NCBI GenBank assembly: GCA_030789695.1 | Contig: CM061142.1 | Location: forward strand, 566,609,281-566,673,280 | Source: Scilla litardierei | Lineage: Eukaryota > Streptophyta > Magnoliopsida > Asparagales > Asparagaceae | DNA length: 64,000 nucleotides | Direction: 5' to 3' | Shown: positions 1 to 10,818 of the stretch, in pieces | Layout of the letters: each line of letters opens with the position of its first letter | Numbering within the stretch: position 1 is the stretch's first letter | The notes under the pieces: generated by a model | Told to the model about the DNA's origin: nothing | The model's database searches: none | Seen by the model: the letters and a program-made list of their open reading frames with translations, nothing else | Position numbers and translations under genes: made by a program

Positions 1-879
1 CTCAAATCTAAACTTGAACATGTTAGCATTGAGGATGCGAAAGAACATGAGATAGCGGATTTAACTTCTCAAAACTCGACTTTGAGTATTGAGAACGAGA
101 ATCTTAAATCTCGTGTTTATGTGCTCACATCGCAAATATCCGCTTTGGTTACTTCTTTGCGTTCTCTCAAAGAGAAATATGAGGACACATTGGGCCGAAT
201 CAACAAATTCAACAAGGGTAAGGGCCATTTGGATAATATCCTAAAAGATTTACTTCCGGCCAAACACCACATTGGCTTGGGGTATATGATGGGAAATTCA
301 TCCAAGTCGGTCACTACTTTTGTTAGGCCAACTTTCGAAGCCTCAACGAGTAGGAGCAAACACTCTATTGTTAGTTCATCTACCAATGGTGCTTCCACCT
401 CGTCCACACCCTCTTTCGGAAAGAAACCCACTTTGGGTGGACCTCCAAAGAAGGGGCATGCCTACATGTACACTAATAACATGCCACGTAGGAACACACG
501 TCCTACTCCACCGTCTCACACTTATGATGATTTTTATGCAACACATTCCCGGGCATATGCAAACCAAGTGAGACACCCTCACGCACGTGTTTCCACACAT
601 GCATATGTACACCCACCTCATCATATGAATAATTCTCTTCGTGCACCATTCCATCATGTCCCGTATGCCTATCCACAACATGCATCACGTAGAAATCAAC
701 GTAGCATGCATGCACCCAATAGGATGATGGCTCCCAAAATTTTCACTATTTGGAGCCCAAAGGACACAAGCATGGACGAAAAACAAATGTACATGAATGC
801 TTATTTTTCAGATGTTGTGCATAGTAAGAATTATGTGGGGAAGTCTAAGTCCACTTGGACTTGGCTTCCAAAGGTCTAA
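1..879 (+). CDS. gag: Element A gag, C-terminal part
   Basis: The frame is open from base 1 to the stop at 877-879, and the true start lies outside the window. It matches, almost residue for residue, the end of the gag of element B (10819-11700 on the other strand). A coiled-coil-like stretch rich in Leu, Ser and Glu comes first, then a basic, His- and Pro-rich tail ending in WTWLPKV. In B the upstream part carries the Copia gag domain and a CCHC zinc knuckle, so the role is formation of the cytoplasmic virus-like particle and RNA packaging. The stop is followed by pol in another frame, so pol must be made by frameshift, reinitiation or a separate message. Confidence 0.85.
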   Translation, partial: LKSKLEHVSIEDAKEHEIADLTSQNSTLSIENENLKSRVYVLTSQISALVTSLRSLKEKYEDTLGRINKFNKGKGHLDNILKDLLPAKHHIGLGYMMGNSSKSVTTFVRPTFEASTSRSKHSIVSSSTNGASTSSTPSFGKKPTLGGPPKKGHAYMYTNNMPRRNTRPTPPSHTYDDFYATHSRAYANQVRHPHARVSTHAYVHPPHHMNNSLRAPFHHVPYAYPQHASRRNQRSMHAPNRMMAPKIFTIWSPKDTSMDEKQMYMNAYFSDVVHSKNYVGKSKSTWTWLPKV

Positions 880-932
880 TCCCTTGGACCCAATGACCTT
901 GGGTACCATGATATGAAAGTGTCTATCTTTAG

Positions 933-3900
933 GTACTCAAGGAAAAGAAAAAGAAAAGGAGCATCAAATTTAAATTTAGCTCCAAAGGGAATTGGATACT
1001 CGATAGCGGGTGCTCCAAACACATGACGGGTGACGCTCGTTTGCTCTCCGGAGTGGTTCCCATTGCGAATGGAAACCGCGTCGTATTTGGAGGCAACGAG
1101 AGCTGAACCATCATAGGTTTTGGTAAAGTCGGTAACCCTTCTAAACCATTAATTAGTGACGTTTATCTTGTTAGTGGTTTAAATCATTATCTTATTTCAA
1201 TAAGTCAACTTTGTGACAAAGGTTACAAAGTTAGCTTTGCGAAAGGATTGTGTCATATTTTAAGAAAGGATAATGAAAAATTATTATTTTCCGGAACTCG
1301 TCGTAAAGACATCTATATTTTGGATCTTCCTAAGTCATATGAACAATGTCTCGTTGCCAACACAAGTGAACAACACTTATGGCATCGACGCTTTGGACAT
1401 GTGAACTTTGGAACACTATATAAGCTTTCAAAATTGAATTCTATTAAAGGTTTTCCGAAGCATGTTTTTGAAAAGAAAAGTTTTTGTTATTGTTGTCAAC
1501 GCGGCAAGCTTCCTAAATCTTCATTTAAACCTAAGAAAAGCATCTCTACTAAACGGCCACTAGAGCTATTACATCTAGATTTATTTGGGCCAACTAGAGT
1601 AGCTTCCTTAGGAAATGCAAGGTATGGACTTGTCATCGTAGATGACTATTCAAGATTTACTTGGGTATTTTCATTGTGTAATAAAAATGAAGCTTTTGAA
1701 AACTTCACAATTTTTGTTAAGAAAGTACAAAATCTCTTAGGAACCACCATTGTCACTATTCGTAGTGATCATGGAGGTGAATTTGAGAATGAGTCTTTTG
1801 AGACATTTTGTGATGAAGTTGGTATTACTCACACCTTCTCTTTCCCTCGTGCACCTCCTCAAAATGGTGTAGTTGAGAGAAAGAATAGGACGCTAGTGGA
1901 GTGTGCTCGCACTATGCTTGATGATAGCCAACTTGGCCATCAATTTTGGGCGGAAGCGGTACACACCGCTTGCTATGTGTTTAATAGAATACTTTTGAGG
2001 CCCGGCACTAAACAAACTTGTTATGAATTGTTGTTTGGTAGGTTGCCTCAAGTTAAACATTTTCGTGTTTTTGGTTCGAAATGTTTTATTAAGAACACAT
2101 ATGGTAGTTTGGACAAATTCGATCCGAGATCCGATGAGGGGATTTTTGTTGGATATTCTACGCGTAGCAAAGCCTACCGGATATTCAACAAACGAACCTC
2201 AACGATCGAGGAATCGCTTCATGTCTCATTTAATGAAGGATTTGTTCCAACTAGAATTTCAAATGATAATGATTCTATGGATGTTTTATGTGATTCGTTT
2301 GAAAATTCTAAGTCTAATGATTCTATTGATTCTATTGAGACTAACCCAACTAATGAAGTTGTTGAGAATGTTCCAAGTGATCAAGGTATTCCCAAACGGC
2401 TTCATTCGGTTCGTGACCATCCCCATGAGCAAGTCATTGGCAATATCTATGATAGTGTCAAGACGAGATCCCAAGTTCACCGCTTCGCAAATTGTGCCTT
2501 TGCCTCATCGATAGAGCCAAAGAATATTAATGAAGCATGCGAAGATAGCGCTTGGATCTTAGCCATGGAGGAGGAGCTCATTCAATTCGAGAGGAATGAA
2601 GTTTGGGAGCTTGTTCCATTGCCATCGAAGAACCACACCGTCATAGGGACAAAGTGGATCTTCAAGAACAAAACCGACGAAAACCAAGTCGTCGTCCGGA
2701 ACAAAGCTCGGTTAGTAGCTCAAGGCTATCGTCAAGAGGAAGGTATCGATTTCGAAGAATCTTTCGCTCTGGTAGCTAGATTAGAATCAATTAGATTACT
2801 TTTGTCTTTTGCATGCCATAAGAATTTTAAATTATTTCAAATGGATGTTAAAAGTGCATTTTTAAACGGAGGTGTCGTTGAGGAAGTTTACGTTTCTCAA
2901 CCTCCGGGCTTCGTAAATGAAAAATTTCCAAATCACGTTTTTAAACTAAAGAAAGCTCTTTATGGTTTGAGACAAGCTCCTCGAGCTTGGTATGATCGCC
3001 TAAAGAATTTTCTTTTGGACTTGAATTTTAAAATGGGCGAAGCCGATTCAACACTTTTTATTAAGCATGCGAATAATGATATTTTATTAGTTCAAATTTA
3101 TGTTGATGATATCATTTTCGGTGCTACTAACTTCGCTCTTTGCGAAGAGTTTTCTAATGTGATGAAGGAACAATTTGAGATGAGCCACATGGGCGAACTC
3201 AAATAGTTCTTAGGTCTCCAAATTCGCCAAATGAACGATGCAATCTTCATCCACCAAACGAAGTACACGGTGGAGTTGCTAAAGCGATTTGGAATGGAGA
3301 ATGCCTCCGGGAAAAAGACTCCAATGAGCACGACTACGCATCTTGACAAGGATACAGGCGGTAAGGATGAAGACATTCGTCTATATCGAGGTATGATAGG
3401 TAGTTTGCTTTATCTTACCGCAAGTAGGCCCGATATTATGTTTGCCGTATGTATATGTGCTCGTTATCAGTCTCAACCTAAGGAGTCTCACTTAGTAGCG
3501 GTAAAGCGTATTTTTCGCTATCTAAGTTACACTTTAGATTTTGGATTACTTTATCCGAGATCTAGCACATATGAGTTAGTCTCATATAGTGACGCTGATT
3601 ATGCGGGATGCAAATCCGACAGGAAAAGTACTAGTGGCACTTGCCATTTTATAGGAAATTCTCTTGTCTCTTGGTTTTCTAAGAAGCAAAATTCCGTATC
3701 ACTTTCAACCACCGAGGCGGAATATATTGCCGCCGGTGCCGCGTGTGCTCAAGTTCTTTGGATGAGACACACACTTAAAGACTTTGGTATAAATTGTGAT
3801 ACTTGCCCTATCATGGTTGACAACCAAAGTGCAATATGTCTTTCCAAGAACCCGGTACATCATTCCCGTTCGAAACACATAGATGTCCGACACCACTTTT

Positions 3901-4049
3901 TAGATGATCATGTTGCTAAAAAGGACATCATTCTAGTGTACGTTGAAACCCAAAATCAAATCGCCGATATTTTCACGAAACCCCTAAAGGAGGACTCCTT
4001 TGTGCGGTTGCGTCGAGAATTGGGGATTATGGGTGAATCCGAGATATAG
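933..4049 (+). pseudogene. pol: Element A pol (PR-INT-RT-RNase H), two premature stops
   Basis: One frame runs from after a stop at 930-932 to 4049. Aspartic protease motif ILDSGCSKHMTG is at about 996-1031. The GAG-pre-integrase zinc region is near 1375-1520. The integrase core shows DLFGPT (about 1578), RSDHGGEF (about 1760) and the catalytic Glu in VERKNRT (about 1875). The Copia RT domain has YVDD at 3099-3110. RNase H has YSDADYAGC (about 3588) and TTEAEY (about 3708). TGA at 1104-1106 replaces a Gly codon seen in element B, and TAG at 3204-3206 cuts the RT after its catalytic site. Otherwise the frame is continuous, so the decay is slight and the copy fairly young. Confidence 0.9.
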
Positions 4050-4827
4050 GATTCATGTTTCATTCAATAATTTTGCATGCTATTACTTTTGGCAATATCT
4101 CATTCATGCTAGAATTATTGGATCTTTCGGGAATTTTATGTGATATCTTGATTTTTCGTTCGATTTATGCGTAATCGTCAAATTTCTGTTTTTCGATGAT
4201 TAATGGGGTAGTTTAGATGTTTATTGAGAGTTTTGAGATTTATCGTCCAAGCGTATTTTGGAGAGAACTTGATTTTCAAGTTTTTGTCTCTTTAGTCGGT
4301 TCATGTTCTGTGACCGACCGACTAGATTGAGATCTAGTCGGTCAGTTCTTGAACGCAGACCGACTAAATCTTGTCAGTAATTCTTGGATTCAGCCACTGT
4401 TTGCAACTAGTCGGTTCAAGCTCATTGACCGACCGACTAGATCGTGATCTAATCGGTCAGTGCTTGAACTGTGACCGACTAGTTGTGCCAGGGACTGTTT
4501 GGTAATTTGCGATCTCGACCGACTTAAACTCATTTTAATCGGTCTGTTCTCATTCTAATCGGTCTATTCTCTTTCTCCTCCAGCTCGAAATCCCGATTCC
4601 CCTCAAAACCCTTCGACTTCCGATCGATCTCCGGCCATTTTTCCGGCCATCTCCGTCGATCTCCTCCGTCGGCCCCTCGTTCTAGGTGATCTCCTCTCCT
4701 CCTAGGGTTAGATTTCATTTCCTAGAGCTAGGGCTTGCTCGGTTTCTAGGGTTCTTAGGGTTTATCTATTTTTTTTTCGGCTAGGGCTTCTTCGTTTGAT
4801 CTCCTTGTCCCGTGTCTTGCTTCGACT
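4050..4827 (+). other. Element A pol-to-env spacer
   Basis: This is non-coding sequence between pol and the env-like ORF. The first part is AT-rich. Positions 4290-4565 hold an LTR-type palindrome array (separate entry). From 4565 to 4827 the sequence turns C/T-rich like a 5' leader and holds plant telo-box-like AACCCTAA motifs in the complementary sense near 4745-4765 (ctagggttcttagggttt). A CT-rich leader just before the ATG at 4828 would fit a subgenomic or internally started message. That reading is inference. Confidence 0.6.
4290..4565 (+). repeat. Internal copy of the LTR palindrome array (GACCGACTAG / CTAGTCGGTC)
   Basis: There are two full dyads, at 4311-4345 and 4426-4460, each flanked by outward half-sites (tagtcggtt before, gaccgacta after), plus degenerate half-sites at 4517-4565. 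Spacing between dyads is about 111-115 bp. Sequence, order and spacing are those of the array in the LTRs of A, B and C, yet this copy lies inside the element, about 260-500 bp upstream of the env-like start codon. Confidence 0.85.
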
Positions 4828-6543
4828 ATGGCAAGAACACGCATTCCGATCACTCCCTCTAGCCCCTCTCCGATGACCGTTGATCCAATCTCTTCGGATC
4901 CCGAGCATCCAACCCCTCCGAAGCGTAGAGCCAAGACCACCCATCCTTCGTCGTCTTCGCCTCCTCTCAAGAAGAACAGGACGACGACCGCTCAACCTAG
5001 AGGTCAACCGAAACCCAAACCCAAGCCTAAGCCAAAGGCCAAAATTCTTGCTTCTCAATCTTCGTTCCATACTCCTACCGATTCCGATACAGAGTATAAC
5101 CCCGAGACCGAGACTCATAGGGAACCCACTCCTCCTATTCATCCCGAGTCTAGCACCCACCCTCGTACGTCTACCCGTAAGCCTAAGGGAAAGGGTCCGA
5201 TGCCGGTGGGCGGTGTCGATATTTCCTTATGTCGCGATGACCCTTTGTGTCTCGCGGCGTATAACCGTATCGAACATTGCCCGCTGCTTCTGGAGCATTT
5301 CGTCCAGTTTAGCGACTTCATAGGGTTAGCTGATCTTCTGTCGTCGTCGGGTCTTCTCGATTACCTTCGATATGACCCGAAGGCGAATCCTCACCCCTAC
5401 CCTAGATTAGTGAAGCTTTTCTATGCTAATAGGATCCGGGGTCAGTACGATCAGACCCACTCTGTTGAGACGACCGTTTTGGGGACTCCTATAGTCCTCA
5501 CTGCGGAAATCTTAGGAGAGATTTTGGGTATCTCCTCGTCTGGCCTTCTTCCTTCTGATATCTCGGTAGATGATATTTCTTCTCTTGATCAGACCATCCT
5601 TTCAGAGATTTTCCATCAGATTCCTCCTGCCATGATTGGCGTGCCATCTAAATCATTCAAGCCAAATGCATGGGTCCTAAATCTGATTCTGAAGTCGTGC
5701 TTGCTTCCCAAGTACGGCTCCTCATCTTTACCATCCCAGCCATTTTTGAAGCTTATCTATGCGATCTTCATGGGGAGCTCGATTAATTGGGCTCGAATTA
5801 TACTCGATAAGATTGACTCTTTCGAGTGTATTCGAAAGTCCAATAAATCGGCTCATATCCCATTTCCTTGCATGTTGACCCTCGTGTTTCGTCATTTTCG
5901 TGTCACATTGCCTCGTGACGATGAGCGTCCCCTTGGTCCTCCCCTGAATGCGACGGCCGTCAAGAAATCTCTTGCGGCGCTTCGTCACGTTCAGAGGATG
6001 ACACCTTCAGCATCTGTCCCTGCCTCTGCCAGTGCCTCTGCTACTCCCGTTGCCACCCTTGATGATGTCGTCCGGATACTTCTTCGTCACGAGTCCCGCT
6101 TGGCTCGTACCGAGGAGGTAGTTTGCCGTATGGCTCGTCAGATGGGTGTTGAGCTTCCTCCTTCCGTGTCTGAGGCCGAGGAGATGGACGATGAGGGGCT
6201 TGACGAGCTTGCTACTTCTTTTGCCCGTGGCAATGAGGCCACTGCTGCTGCTGCTGGTACTTCCACTTCTGCTCCTGGAGTTGCCACCTCTTCCGGTGTT
6301 CCAGAGCCATCTGCTGCTGCTCTTCAGCCTTCTGAGCCTGCTACTGACCCAGTTTCCGAGCCTGCTCATGTATCTGCTGCTGCTGCTTCTGTCGAGACTC
6401 ATGCTGCTGTTGAGCCTGTTGCTGAGATCTCGACTCCTGCCCCGACGATTCCATCTGTTGAGACACCTCTTCTCCCTGCAGAGCCTGAGTCCACTCCGTC
6501 GACTGGACCCACGGACGCTGCAGATCCAGCCTCCTCCTCGTGA
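4828..6543 (+). CDS. Sirevirus env-like protein, 571 aa, intact
   Basis: This ORF sits in the position of the third, env-like gene of Sireviruses. Residues 1-130 are Pro/Ser/Lys-rich, with basic KRRAK and KPKPKPKPKAK stretches that could be nuclear signals. Residues about 130-390 form a globular region (LCRDDPLCLAAYNRIEH to ALRHVQ) resembling the putative plant transposon protein domain (Pfam Transposase_32 type). Residues about 410-445 look like a coiled coil. The tail is low-complexity Ala/Pro/Ser/Glu. I see no signal peptide and no convincing membrane span, so a real envelope role is unproven. ATG 4828 is chosen as the first in-frame Met after the C/T-rich leader. The ORF is unbroken although pol upstream has stops. 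Confidence 0.85.
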   Translation: MARTRIPITPSSPSPMTVDPISSDPEHPTPPKRRAKTTHPSSSSPPLKKNRTTTAQPRGQPKPKPKPKPKAKILASQSSFHTPTDSDTEYNPETETHREPTPPIHPESSTHPRTSTRKPKGKGPMPVGGVDISLCRDDPLCLAAYNRIEHCPLLLEHFVQFSDFIGLADLLSSSGLLDYLRYDPKANPHPYPRLVKLFYANRIRGQYDQTHSVETTVLGTPIVLTAEILGEILGISSSGLLPSDISVDDISSLDQTILSEIFHQIPPAMIGVPSKSFKPNAWVLNLILKSCLLPKYGSSSLPSQPFLKLIYAIFMGSSINWARIILDKIDSFECIRKSNKSAHIPFPCMLTLVFRHFRVTLPRDDERPLGPPLNATAVKKSLAALRHVQRMTPSASVPASASASATPVATLDDVVRILLRHESRLARTEEVVCRMARQMGVELPPSVSEAEEMDDEGLDELATSFARGNEATAAAAGTSTSAPGVATSSGVPEPSAAALQPSEPATDPVSEPAHVSAAAASVETHAAVEPVAEISTPAPTIPSVETPLLPAEPESTPSTGPTDAADPASSS

Positions 6544-7529
6544 TCGTTGTTCCAAGGACTCTCCATATACGCTTTGGATGATATATTCTAGTGAGAGTGT
6601 CTTGGGTTAGGATGGGGTTGAGAGATGCTTTGATGTATTTTTTTTGTGCTTTCTGGTTGTCGGTGTTGGATTTTATGATATGTTGATGATGATGTACTTT
6701 TTGTTGTAGTATTTATTTTGATGAGAATGATGATGATGATGTATTTCTTTTTGATGATATGTAGCGCTTGATATGATGTATCTCATATATTCGATGTGAT
6801 ATTTTTTGGATGTACTCATGTTGTCTATATATATATATATGTTCATCATCGTTCACTTTATCTTTTATTCGTCGTGCAAATTTTAATATTCGTTGAATAT
6901 ATTTGAAATGTGATATCGAATCGACGCATAAAAAGTTGGTTAAATGGATTTAAATTCTGTAATTTTATAGAATTGTTTTCCATGCACAAAATTAACCAAG
7001 AATATTGAATATTGAAGAGTATGTTTCTTTATTCAAGAAATGAATAATGATTTGGTGTTTTTGATGATTTTGATTTTTTTTTATAATGGAAAATTTGGCA
7101 CACCTTGTTTTGATTTCCACAATTTTTCCCTTGGTGTCAAGTTTGTCCATTGCCTTTGTCTACGACTCCCGATGTTGGATTTTACATTTCCTACTTGTTG
7201 TCGTTGTATGCCCCCCATTTTTGGGATAATGCCAAAGGGGGAGAGATAATGATAATAAATAGCGCAAATGAAAATTTAACTCAATTTCCAAGAATCTAGT
7301 TTGATATGCTAGATTCAGGGGGAGTTAAGATACATATAAGGATTTTCAAAATCCGATATTTCAAAAATCAATTCACTTTATTTATCTTACTCGTCTGCTT
7401 GATGCAATTCATTTATATTCATTTTGGAATTAACGTGTCATCAATGCAGGGGGAGTAAGTATTTTACATTTGAATTATTATCTTTGATTATTATTTATGT
7501 TGGTTTGTCATCACCAAAAAGGGGGAGAA
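6544..7529 (+). promoter_or_regulatory. Element A 3' non-coding region with multiple polypurine tracts
   Basis: This AT-rich region has no gene. A TA dinucleotide run lies at about 6827-6840. Four polypurine-type motifs occur: aaagggggagagata (about 7234), agggggagttaag (about 7318), agggggagtaag (about 7449) and aaaaagggggagaa at about 7516-7529, directly before the 3' LTR. Only the last is placed to prime plus-strand DNA. Repeated polypurine tracts before the 3' LTR are a recognised Sirevirus trait. Confidence 0.8.
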
Positions 7530-7944
7530 TGTTGAATATTGGACTCCCCGGATTTGGTTTTGGATGATGAGCAAACATAAATACTTCATGAACTAACAAT
7601 TTGTGAGCGCAGTATTGGAGATCGTCGCCAATTTCACGAGAATATTCAAAGCGACATCTCAACACTTCCAAAAGCTCGTATTCAAGCCTAAAGCTTCGTT
7701 GAAGCTCTTGCGACGCTTTGGAAGTAATGAAGATTCAATCGAAGCTCTCAAAGACCGTTTATTAAGGTTTTATTTATAGTCTTTTAGTTTCGATTGATAG
7801 AATGTTAAGCCTTGAGTATATCTTACGTTTCTATCTTCATTACGCTCATTTCGTAGCTCTAGGATTCTTGCACAAGTTCACTCTAACTTCCTCGAAGCGT
7901 CGCGCTTCGATTCGGACTTTGTTGTGCATGTTAGTTGGTACAAG

Positions 7945-8480
7945 AACAAGTACTGACCGACTAGATGGTGATCTAGTCGGTCAGCCACTGTTCTTGGACC
8001 GACTAGTTTCAGTCAGTTAATTCTTAGCTCTTTACTGTTAACAGTTAGTCGGTCTATGTTGACTCACCGACCGACTAGTTTGTGAACTAGTCGGTCAGTG
8101 ATGCTTCTTTGACCGACTAGTTGAGACTGACTGTTCACTCTAAAATTCTCCTAAGCTACTGTTTACCGTTAGTCGGTCTAAGAACGTTTGATGACCGACT
8201 AGTTGACAATCTAGTCGGTCAACTTTTGTTCTTGGACCGACTAAGTCAACTTGCCTTCAGACTATGTTGTTTTGCCTCTTAGTCGGTCTACGTTCATTGG
8301 ATGACCGACTAGTTGTGAAACTAGTCGGTCAGACAGTGTTCTTGGACCGACTAGTTTTCTAGGTCTGAAATTCTATCTCTTCTCAGATCTGCTCTTAGTC
8401 GGTCAATGCTTTGTGACTGACCGACTAGTTGATGAACTAGTCGGTCAGTGAGTGTTCTTTGACCGACTAGATCTCACAGA
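7945..8480 (+). repeat. Palindrome array in A LTR, five dyads
   Basis: Five inverted repeats of GACCGACTAG and CTAGTCGGTC are centred near 7970, 8086, 8206, 8320 and 8436, so the spacing is about 112-122 bp. Each dyad has a 4-8 base loop, and the last has arms of about 14 bp. Outer half-sites in mirrored orientation flank each dyad, so each unit could fold into a compound hairpin. The array ends about 45 bp upstream of the TATA box. Confidence 0.9.
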
Positions 8481-8524
8481 TTTCTTTCCGTTGGAGATTG
8501 ACCTAACTTGTTTTTATGGGACCC

Positions 8525-8532
8525 TATAAATA
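8525..8532 (+). promoter_or_regulatory. TATA box of A LTR
   Basis: The motif TATAAATA follows the palindrome array. The equivalent motif in B's LTR is TATTTATA at 13835-13842 on the + strand. It marks the U3 promoter, and the RNA start is expected about 30 bp downstream. Confidence 0.7.
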
Positions 8533-9280
8533 CGAACCTAGGTCATTTCTATCTTCAATAGAGCTGCCATTAAGAGATTCATTGAGTTCTAAAGAGATAG
8601 CTATTCTCCCTCAAATCTAAAGCTCTCTTCCTCACAAGAAACCCATTCTCTCTCATTTCTAGATCTAGAGAGAAGCTTGTTCTTGGTGAGCTCTTCAAGC
8701 TATTGCTTGATTCAAGTTTCCAAATCTTCCCTAGGCACCCATTGCTGCTCATTTCCTTGGTGCTAGGGTTTGGTAACTTCATCTTCCTCAAATCCTTCAT
8801 TCCACCTTTTGGGTAAGAAAAACTCAAGGTATAGGATTTTGTGGTAAGAGTATTTATTTCATATTAAACTCTTTTATATTGCTTATTGGCTCTCTCGGTT
8901 GTGAGAGAAGTTTGTGATCCCGGGTTGTGGGATTCACTTTGCCATTGCATGTATGATTTGATCTTGTGAAGGTTTTTCACAAGATATTCATAGTGGAAAT
9001 CTTGAGTTAGGGTTTCTAACTCAAGTATCCGGAAGGGATCCGGGTGGTTGGGACGTAGGATCACCGGGAACAAGTCGGGGAGACTTGGGTGGATACGAAC
9101 CCATTAACTTCATTTGTTAGCATTGTTAATTTCATTGTTGTCATTCAATTTAAGCTTCCGCAAATTGACTTGGTAGTTGTGTGCAATTTAATTTGGAATA
9201 ATACGCCTTATTAATTTAAAGTACTATTCACCCCCCCCCCCCCCCTCTAGTACTTGTACAGTAGCTGGTAGGGCATTACA

Positions 9281-10765
9281 ATGGTCACGAACCGAATGAA
9301 GCCGTTTGGGAATACCTTGATCATTAGGAACATTCTCAACAACTTCATTAGTTGGGTTAGTCTTAGAATCATTAGAATCATTAGACTTAGAATTATCAAA
9401 CGAATCATATAAAACATCCAAAGAATCATTATCATTTGAAATTCTAGTTGGAACAAATCCTTCATTAAATGAGACATGAAGCGACTCCTCGATCGTTGAG
9501 GTTGGTTTGTTGAATATCCGGTAGGCTTTGCTACGCGTAGAATATCCAACAAAAATCCCCTCATCGGATCTTAGATCGAATTTGTCCAAACTACCATATG
9601 TGTTCTTAATAAAACATTTCGAACCAAAAACACGAAAATGTTTAACTTGAGGCAACCTACCAAACAACAATTCATAACAAGTTTGTTTAGTGCCGGGCCT
9701 CAAAAGTATTCTATTAAACACATATCAAGCGGTGTGTACCGCTTCCGCCCAAAATTGATGGCCAAGTTGGCTATCATCAAGCATAGTGTGAGCACACTCT
9801 ACTAGCGTCCTATTCTTTCTCTCAACTACACCATTTTGAGGAGGTGCACGAGGGAAAGAGAAGGTGTGAGTAATACCAACTTCATCACAAAATGTCTCAA
9901 AAGACTCATTCTCAAATTCACCTCCATGATCACTACGAATAGTGACAATGGTGGTTCCTAAGAGATTTTGTACTTTCTTAACAAAAATTGTGAAGTTTTC
10001 AAAAGCTTCATTTTTATTACACAATGAAAATACCCAAGTAAATCTTGAATAGTCATCTACGATGACAAGTCCATACCTCGCATTTCCTAAGGAAGCTACT
10101 CTAGTTGGCCCAAATAAGTCTAGATGTAATAGCTCTAGTGGCCGTTTAGTAGAGATGCTTTTCTTAGGTTTAAATGAAGATTTAGGAAGCTTGCCACGTT
10201 GACAACAATCACAAAAACTTTTCTTTTCAAAAACAAGCTTCGGAAAACCTTTAATAGAATTTAATTTCGAAAGCTTATAAAGTGTTCCAAAGTTCACATG
10301 TCCAAAGCGTCGATGCCATAAGTGTTGTTCACTTGTGTTGGCAACGAGACATTGTTCATATGACTTAGGAAGATCCAAAATATAAATGTCTTTATGACGA
10401 GTTCCGGAAAATAATAATTTATCATTATCTTTTCTTAAAATATGACACAATCCTTTCGCAAAACTAACTTTGTAACCTTTGTCACAAAGTTGGCTTATTG
10501 AAATAAGATTATGATTTAAACCACTAACAAGATAAACATCACTAATTAAGGGTTTAGAGGGGTTACCGACTTTACCAACACCTATGATGGTTCCGCTCTC
10601 GTTGCCTCCAAATACGACGCGGTTTCCATTCGCAATGGGAACCACTCCGGAGAGCAATCGAGCGTCGCCCGTCATGTGTTTTGAACACCCGCTATCGAGT
10701 ATCCAATTCCCTTTGGAGCTAAATTTAAATTTGTTGCTCCTCTTCTTTTTCTTTTCCTTGAGTAC
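9281..10765 (-). pseudogene. pol: Element B pol: protease and integrase, broken off
   Basis: The frame opens after a stop at 10766-10768. The protease motif DSGCSKHMTG straddles about 10670-10700, followed by the GAG-pre-integrase zinc region and the integrase core with [14 protein letters not shown] and VERKNRT. A stop (TGA for a Cys codon seen in A) lies at 9725-9727. The frame then continues to 9281, where homology ends against A's 3' LTR. The reading frame of B happens to run on into the LTR, which is an artefact of the junction. Confidence 0.88.
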
Positions 10766-10818
10766 CTAAAGATAGAAACTTTCATATCATGGTACCCAAG
10801 GTCATTGGGTCCAAGGGA

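Larger units (their letters stand above)
1..9280 (+). mobile_element. Element A: Sirevirus-type Copia retrotransposon, left end outside window
   Basis: The order is gag, protease, integrase, reverse transcriptase, RNase H, then an extra env-like ORF and a 3' LTR, which is the layout of the Sirevirus (SIRE/Maximus) lineage of Copia elements. The 5' LTR and gag N-terminus lie left of the window. The 3' LTR ends at 9280 and the next base belongs to element B in the opposite orientation. B breaks off exactly there, in the integrase-RT spacer homologous to A position 2418, so A most likely inserted into B. The bases right of A are atggt, and the same five should precede the unseen 5' LTR. The pol frame has two stops, so this copy is not autonomous. 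Confidence 0.9.
7530..9280 (+). repeat. Element A 3' LTR (1751 bp)
   Basis: It begins TGTTGAATATTGG right after the polypurine tract and ends GGCATTACA, the same ends as the LTR of B (13096-14835). It carries the palindrome array at 7945-8480, TATA at 8525-8532 and a C run at 9231-9245 that is much longer than in B (7 Gs on the + strand there) and may vary or be a sequencing error. Positions 9281 onward are element B. Confidence 0.92.

Noticed and set aside
7945..8480. Regularly spaced short palindromes looking like a CRISPR array
   Set aside because: The repeats are dyads of 10-14 bp with variable loops inside an LTR of a plant element, the intervening parts are themselves repeated across LTRs, and no cas genes exist here.
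9224..9300. Fusion of B's pol to a novel C-terminus
   Set aside because: The extra codons are A's LTR read in reverse, including its C run.
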